Part shown: positions 61,186-64,000 of the stretch, piece after piece | Layout of the letters: each line of letters starts with the position of its first letter | Position numbering within the stretch: the stretch's first letter is position 1 | From: Mesorhizobium neociceri | Lineage (GTDB): Bacteria; Pseudomonadota; Alphaproteobacteria; Rhizobiales; Rhizobiaceae | Direction of reading: 5' to 3' | NCBI RefSeq assembly: GCF_013520985.1 | Contig: NZ_JACDTY010000004.1 | Span: 186,001 to 250,000, forward strand | Length of the DNA: 64,000 nucleotides | The notes under the pieces: model-generated | Told to the model about the DNA's origin: nothing | The model's input: the letters and a program-made list of their open reading frames with translations, nothing else | Database searches by the model: none | Position numbers and translations under genes: made by a program

Positions 61186-62058
61186 GTGAGCGCGTCCGAC
61201 CCCATCGCCCAACCCGCCGCCGATGCGCGGCCGGGACGGGCATGGCGGCCGTTCGCGCTCACGGCGCCGGCGATCATCCTGCTCATCGCGGTGATCGGAT
61301 ATCCGCTGCTCACCATCGTGCTGCGCAGCCTGTCGGAACCTGAATGGGGTCTGCAGAACTATGCCTGGTTCTTCGGCGCGCCGGTGAACCTGACAGTGCT
61401 GCAGCGAACCTTCACCATCTCGGCCTGGGTGACGCTGGTCTGCGTCATCGCGGCCTATCCCTATGCCTATCTTATGACCGCGGTCGGGCCGCGCGTCCGG
61501 CTCGTGCTGGTGCTTTGTGTGCTGATCCCGTTCTGGGTGAGCGGCGTGGTGCGCACGCTGTCCTGGGTCATCCTGCTGCAGGATTCCGGCGTCATCAATT
61601 CGCTGCTGCGCTCGGCCGGGTTCAGCGGCGTCAAGCTGATCCGCACCCAGACGGGCGTGGTCATCGGCATGGCGCAGGTGCTGTTGCCGTTCATGATCCT
61701 GCCGCTCTATTCGGTGATGCAAGGCATCGACCTCAGGCTGATGCGGGCGGCGCAAAGTTTAGGCGCACGACCTTCCCGAGCGTTCTTCACCGTGTATCTG
61801 CCGTTGTCGCTGCCCGGCGTCTATGCCGGCGCGATCATCGTCTTCATCCTGTCGCTCGGTTTCTACATCACGCCGGCTTTGCTCGGCGGGCCGCGCTCGA
61901 CCATGCTGTCGACGCTGGTGCAGACGCAGGTGCTGAGCCTGCTGCAATGGGGCAGGGGCGGCGCCATGGGCGTGGTGCTGCTGGTCACCACCTTTGTGTT
62001 GTTGGCGCTGGCTGCACCGGTTATGCGGTCCAGGCACCGGGAAGCGGGGCGGCGCTGA
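61186..62058 (+). CDS. ABC transporter permease, PotB type
   Basis: This 290-residue inner-membrane protein has about six helices (FALTAPAIILLIAVIGYPLLTIVL, FTISAWVTLVCVIAAYPYAYL). The EAA-type cytoplasmic loop is MRAAQSLGARPSRAFFTVYLPLSLPGV. It forms the channel with the PotC-type permease whose ATG overlaps its stop. The start is GTG at 61186 after AGGCAGACC. Confidence 0.92.
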   Translation: MSASDPIAQPAADARPGRAWRPFALTAPAIILLIAVIGYPLLTIVLRSLSEPEWGLQNYAWFFGAPVNLTVLQRTFTISAWVTLVCVIAAYPYAYLMTAVGPRVRLVLVLCVLIPFWVSGVVRTLSWVILLQDSGVINSLLRSAGFSGVKLIRTQTGVVIGMAQVLLPFMILPLYSVMQGIDLRLMRAAQSLGARPSRAFFTVYLPLSLPGVYAGAIIVFILSLGFYITPALLGGPRSTMLSTLVQTQVLSLLQWGRGGAMGVVLLVTTFVLLALAAPVMRSRHREAGRR

Positions 62059-62855
62059 TGGAGATGAAGCCGCTCACTCGCGTTCTTCTCGGCCTCGTCT
62101 GCCTGCTGGTGGCGATATGGCTGGTGGCGCCGACGCTGGTCGTGGTGCCGATGTCGTTCAACGAGAACAAGTCGCTGGCGTTTCCGCCGCAAGGCTTCTC
62201 CTGGCAGTGGTACGAGAATTTCGCCACCAATCCGGATTGGTCGAACAGCTTCCTCAATTCGCTGAAGGTCGCCTCGATCGTGGCCGTGCTGGCAACGGTG
62301 CTCGGCACGCTTGCCGCCTTCGGCCTCGACCGCATGAAGGCGCGGCCGGCGAACCTGTTGCGCATGCTGATGCTGACGCCGATGGTGGTTCCGGGCGTGG
62401 TGCTGGCCATCGGCATCTACGCCGTCTATCTCGACACGCAGCTTGTCGGCACGCTGCTCGGTTTCGTGCTTGCCCACACCATCCTTGCGCTGCCCTTCGT
62501 GCTGATCGCCGTCTCGGCCAGTCTCGAAGTGTTCGACAGGCGGCTGGAGACGGCCGCCGCGAGCCTCGGCGCCGGCGCGCTCACCACGTTCCGCACGGTG
62601 ACGCTGCCGCTGATTGCGCCCGGCGTGGCGTCCGGCATGCTCTTCGCCTTCGCCACCTCCTTCGACGAGATCGTCGTGTCGCTGTTCATCACCAATCCCT
62701 ATCTCAAGACATTGCCGGTACAGATTTTTGCTTCCATCACGCGCGACGCCGACCCGACGGTCGCGGCCGTCGGCACAATCCTTTTGTTCGCCACCACGAT
62801 CCTGATCGGCGGCGGCATGCTTCTTCTTGGCCGCGAGCGGAAAGGACGCCAATGA
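62058..62855 (+). CDS. ABC transporter permease, PotC type
   Basis: This 265-residue permease has six helices (LLGLVCLLVAIWLVAPTLVVVPM, LTPMVVPGVVLAIGIYAVYL). The EAA loop is ETAAASLGAGALTTFRTVTLPLIAPGV, and AFATSFDEIVVSLFI is the PotC-type segment. It overlaps the PotB-type gene before it and the ATPase gene after it by a few bases each. Confidence 0.92.
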   Translation: MEMKPLTRVLLGLVCLLVAIWLVAPTLVVVPMSFNENKSLAFPPQGFSWQWYENFATNPDWSNSFLNSLKVASIVAVLATVLGTLAAFGLDRMKARPANLLRMLMLTPMVVPGVVLAIGIYAVYLDTQLVGTLLGFVLAHTILALPFVLIAVSASLEVFDRRLETAAASLGAGALTTFRTVTLPLIAPGVASGMLFAFATSFDEIVVSLFITNPYLKTLPVQIFASITRDADPTVAAVGTILLFATTILIGGGMLLLGRERKGRQ

Positions 62856-63967
62856 ATCCGGTGCAGGCGAGCAAGGGCGCGGCAATCGATCTGGAATCGA
62901 TCAGCAAGGCCTATGGCGGCTTCAAGGCGCTGGATGGCGTGTCGCTGCGCATCGAGCCCGGCGAGTTCATGACGCTGCTCGGGCCCAGCGGCTCCGGCAA
63001 GACGACGACGCTGAACGTGATTGCCGGCTTCACCGATGTGACCAGCGGCAAGCTGCTGGTCGGGGAAAAAAGCGTCGTCGGCGTGCCGGCGCACAAGCGC
63101 AACATCGGCGTCGTCTTCCAGCACTATGCGCTGTTCCCGCATATGAGCGTCGGCCGCAACGTCGCCTATCCGCTGACGCTGCGCGGCATCGACCAGGCGA
63201 CGCGGCAGGCGCGCGTGGCAAGAGCGCTCGACATGGTCAAGATGGGCGATTTCGCGCATCGCTATCCCAGCGAATTGTCGGGCGGGCAGCAGCAGCGCGT
63301 GGCGCTGGCCCGCGCCATCGTCTTCGACCCACCGCTGCTCCTCATGGACGAGCCGCTCGGCGCGCTCGACAAGAAGCTGCGCGAATGGCTGCAGCTCGAG
63401 ATCAAGCGCATCCACCGTGAACTTGGCACCACCTTCGTCTATGTCACGCACGACCAGGAAGAGGCGCTGGTGCTGTCGGACCGCATCGCGGTGTTCAACC
63501 GCGGGCGCATCGAGCAGGTCGGCACCGGCCGCCAGCTCTATGACGAGCCGGCAACGCTGTTCGTCGGCCGCTTCATCGGCGATTCCACCGTGCTGCGCGG
63601 GCAAGCGCGCAGCGACGGCAACAGCACTGCGCTGAGCATCGCCGGCGAGACGGTGACGGCGCCGCGGCGGCTTGCGGGCGAAGCGAGCCCGGTGATGCTG
63701 CTGCGCCCCGAAAAGCTCAGCTTATGCCGGCCCGGCCAAAATGCCGCCAATGGCGCCAACCGGCTGTCGGGGACGATCGCCGAGGCGATCTATCTCGGCT
63801 CGGAATCGAAATACGAGGTGAAGCTCGCCGACGGCTCCGGCGCGATCGTGCGTTCAGCGCTGACCGGCGAAAGCTTTGGCCTCGGCGACAAGGTCGAACT
63901 TTGCTTCGACGGCACCGATGCCAAGCTGCTGGCCGACGACAGCACGGCCGACACCACCCTTACCTGA
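62852..63967 (+). CDS. ABC transporter ATP-binding protein, PotA type
   Basis: This 371-residue ATPase has Walker A LGPSGSGKTTTLN, Q-loop VFQHYALFPHMSV, signature LSGGQQQRVALARA, Walker B LLLMDEPLGALD and the H-loop YVTHDQEEAL. The C-terminal 110 residues form the TOBE regulatory domain (SPVMLLRPEKLSL, YLGSESKYEVKLADG). It drives the PotB/PotC-type permeases; ATGA overlap with the upstream gene shows coupling. Confidence 0.94.
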   Translation: MNPVQASKGAAIDLESISKAYGGFKALDGVSLRIEPGEFMTLLGPSGSGKTTTLNVIAGFTDVTSGKLLVGEKSVVGVPAHKRNIGVVFQHYALFPHMSVGRNVAYPLTLRGIDQATRQARVARALDMVKMGDFAHRYPSELSGGQQQRVALARAIVFDPPLLLMDEPLGALDKKLREWLQLEIKRIHRELGTTFVYVTHDQEEALVLSDRIAVFNRGRIEQVGTGRQLYDEPATLFVGRFIGDSTVLRGQARSDGNSTALSIAGETVTAPRRLAGEASPVMLLRPEKLSLCRPGQNAANGANRLSGTIAEAIYLGSESKYEVKLADGSGAIVRSALTGESFGLGDKVELCFDGTDAKLLADDSTADTTLT

Positions 63968-63988
63968 TCCGATCTGAAAGTCATTTCC

Positions 63989-64000
63989 ATGCAAGCCAAG
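63989..64000 (+). CDS. Possible start of a further operon gene (cut by window end)
   Basis: An ATG at 63989 begins MQAK before the window ends, 21 bp after the ATPase stop. The place suits a next gene of the transport operon, but four codons cannot support more. Confidence 0.25.

Overview
The window is high-GC alphaproteobacterial chromosome, most probably from a Mesorhizobium-like member of the Rhizobiales. The pointers are a lipoprotein very close to Brucella Omp10, a homospermidine synthase, the gltB-gltD order, rhizobial palindromic repeats, an sRNA candidate with the alpha-r14 anti-Shine-Dalgarno loop, and the rhizobial arrangement of flagellar genes. No nodulation or nitrogen-fixation gene, prophage, insertion sequence or CRISPR array is visible. 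The assignment is inferred from gene content; no database was searched.

Layout. 1-24 kb is mostly core metabolism and envelope: gltB end and gltD, an SGNH/DUF459 hydrolase, an MltB-type transglycosylase, galU, a beta-barrel protein, a KpsF/KdsD isomerase, an NfeD/QmcA pair, hemH, a 5'-nucleotidase fused to LysM, an Omp10-like lipoprotein, homospermidine synthase, a DUF3445 protein, overlapping pabB/pabC-type genes, a helix-hairpin-helix protein, pepF and an orphan sigma-54 response regulator. 24-42 kb holds an M15/DUF882 protein, an unusual tRNA-Gln(UUG), eda, trhO, small enzymes, a candidate sRNA, a metal-export group (CDF, NicO, DUF1007), a LysR/amidase pair and an ornithine/lysine decarboxylase behind a leader of about 430 nt.

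42.6-54.6 kb is the most interesting part. Flagellar genes on the minus strand (flhA, fliR, fliJ-like, then flgJ-like, flgN-like, fliL-like) are split by a 6.9 kb block at 44411-51333. The block has a minus-strand pair (FAD oxidoreductase, SAM methyltransferase) divergent from a five-gene plus-strand operon: type III polyketide synthase, sulfotransferase, MlaC-like periplasmic protein, ABC ATPase and FtsX/MacB-type permease. Synthase, methyltransferase and flavoprotein match the logic of phenolic-lipid loci such as srsABC. The sulfotransferase and private export machinery suggest a sulfated alkylresorcinol or alkylpyrone lipid delivered to the envelope. This product is inference.

54.6-64 kb carries an ABM-fold monooxygenase, a small secreted Cys-rich protein, a ClC-family transporter, an accessory patch with a DUF488 pair, and an XRE-cupin regulator with a perfect operator dyad heading a polyamine-type ABC operon. 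Polyamines recur across the window: decarboxylase, homospermidine synthase and Pot-type uptake.
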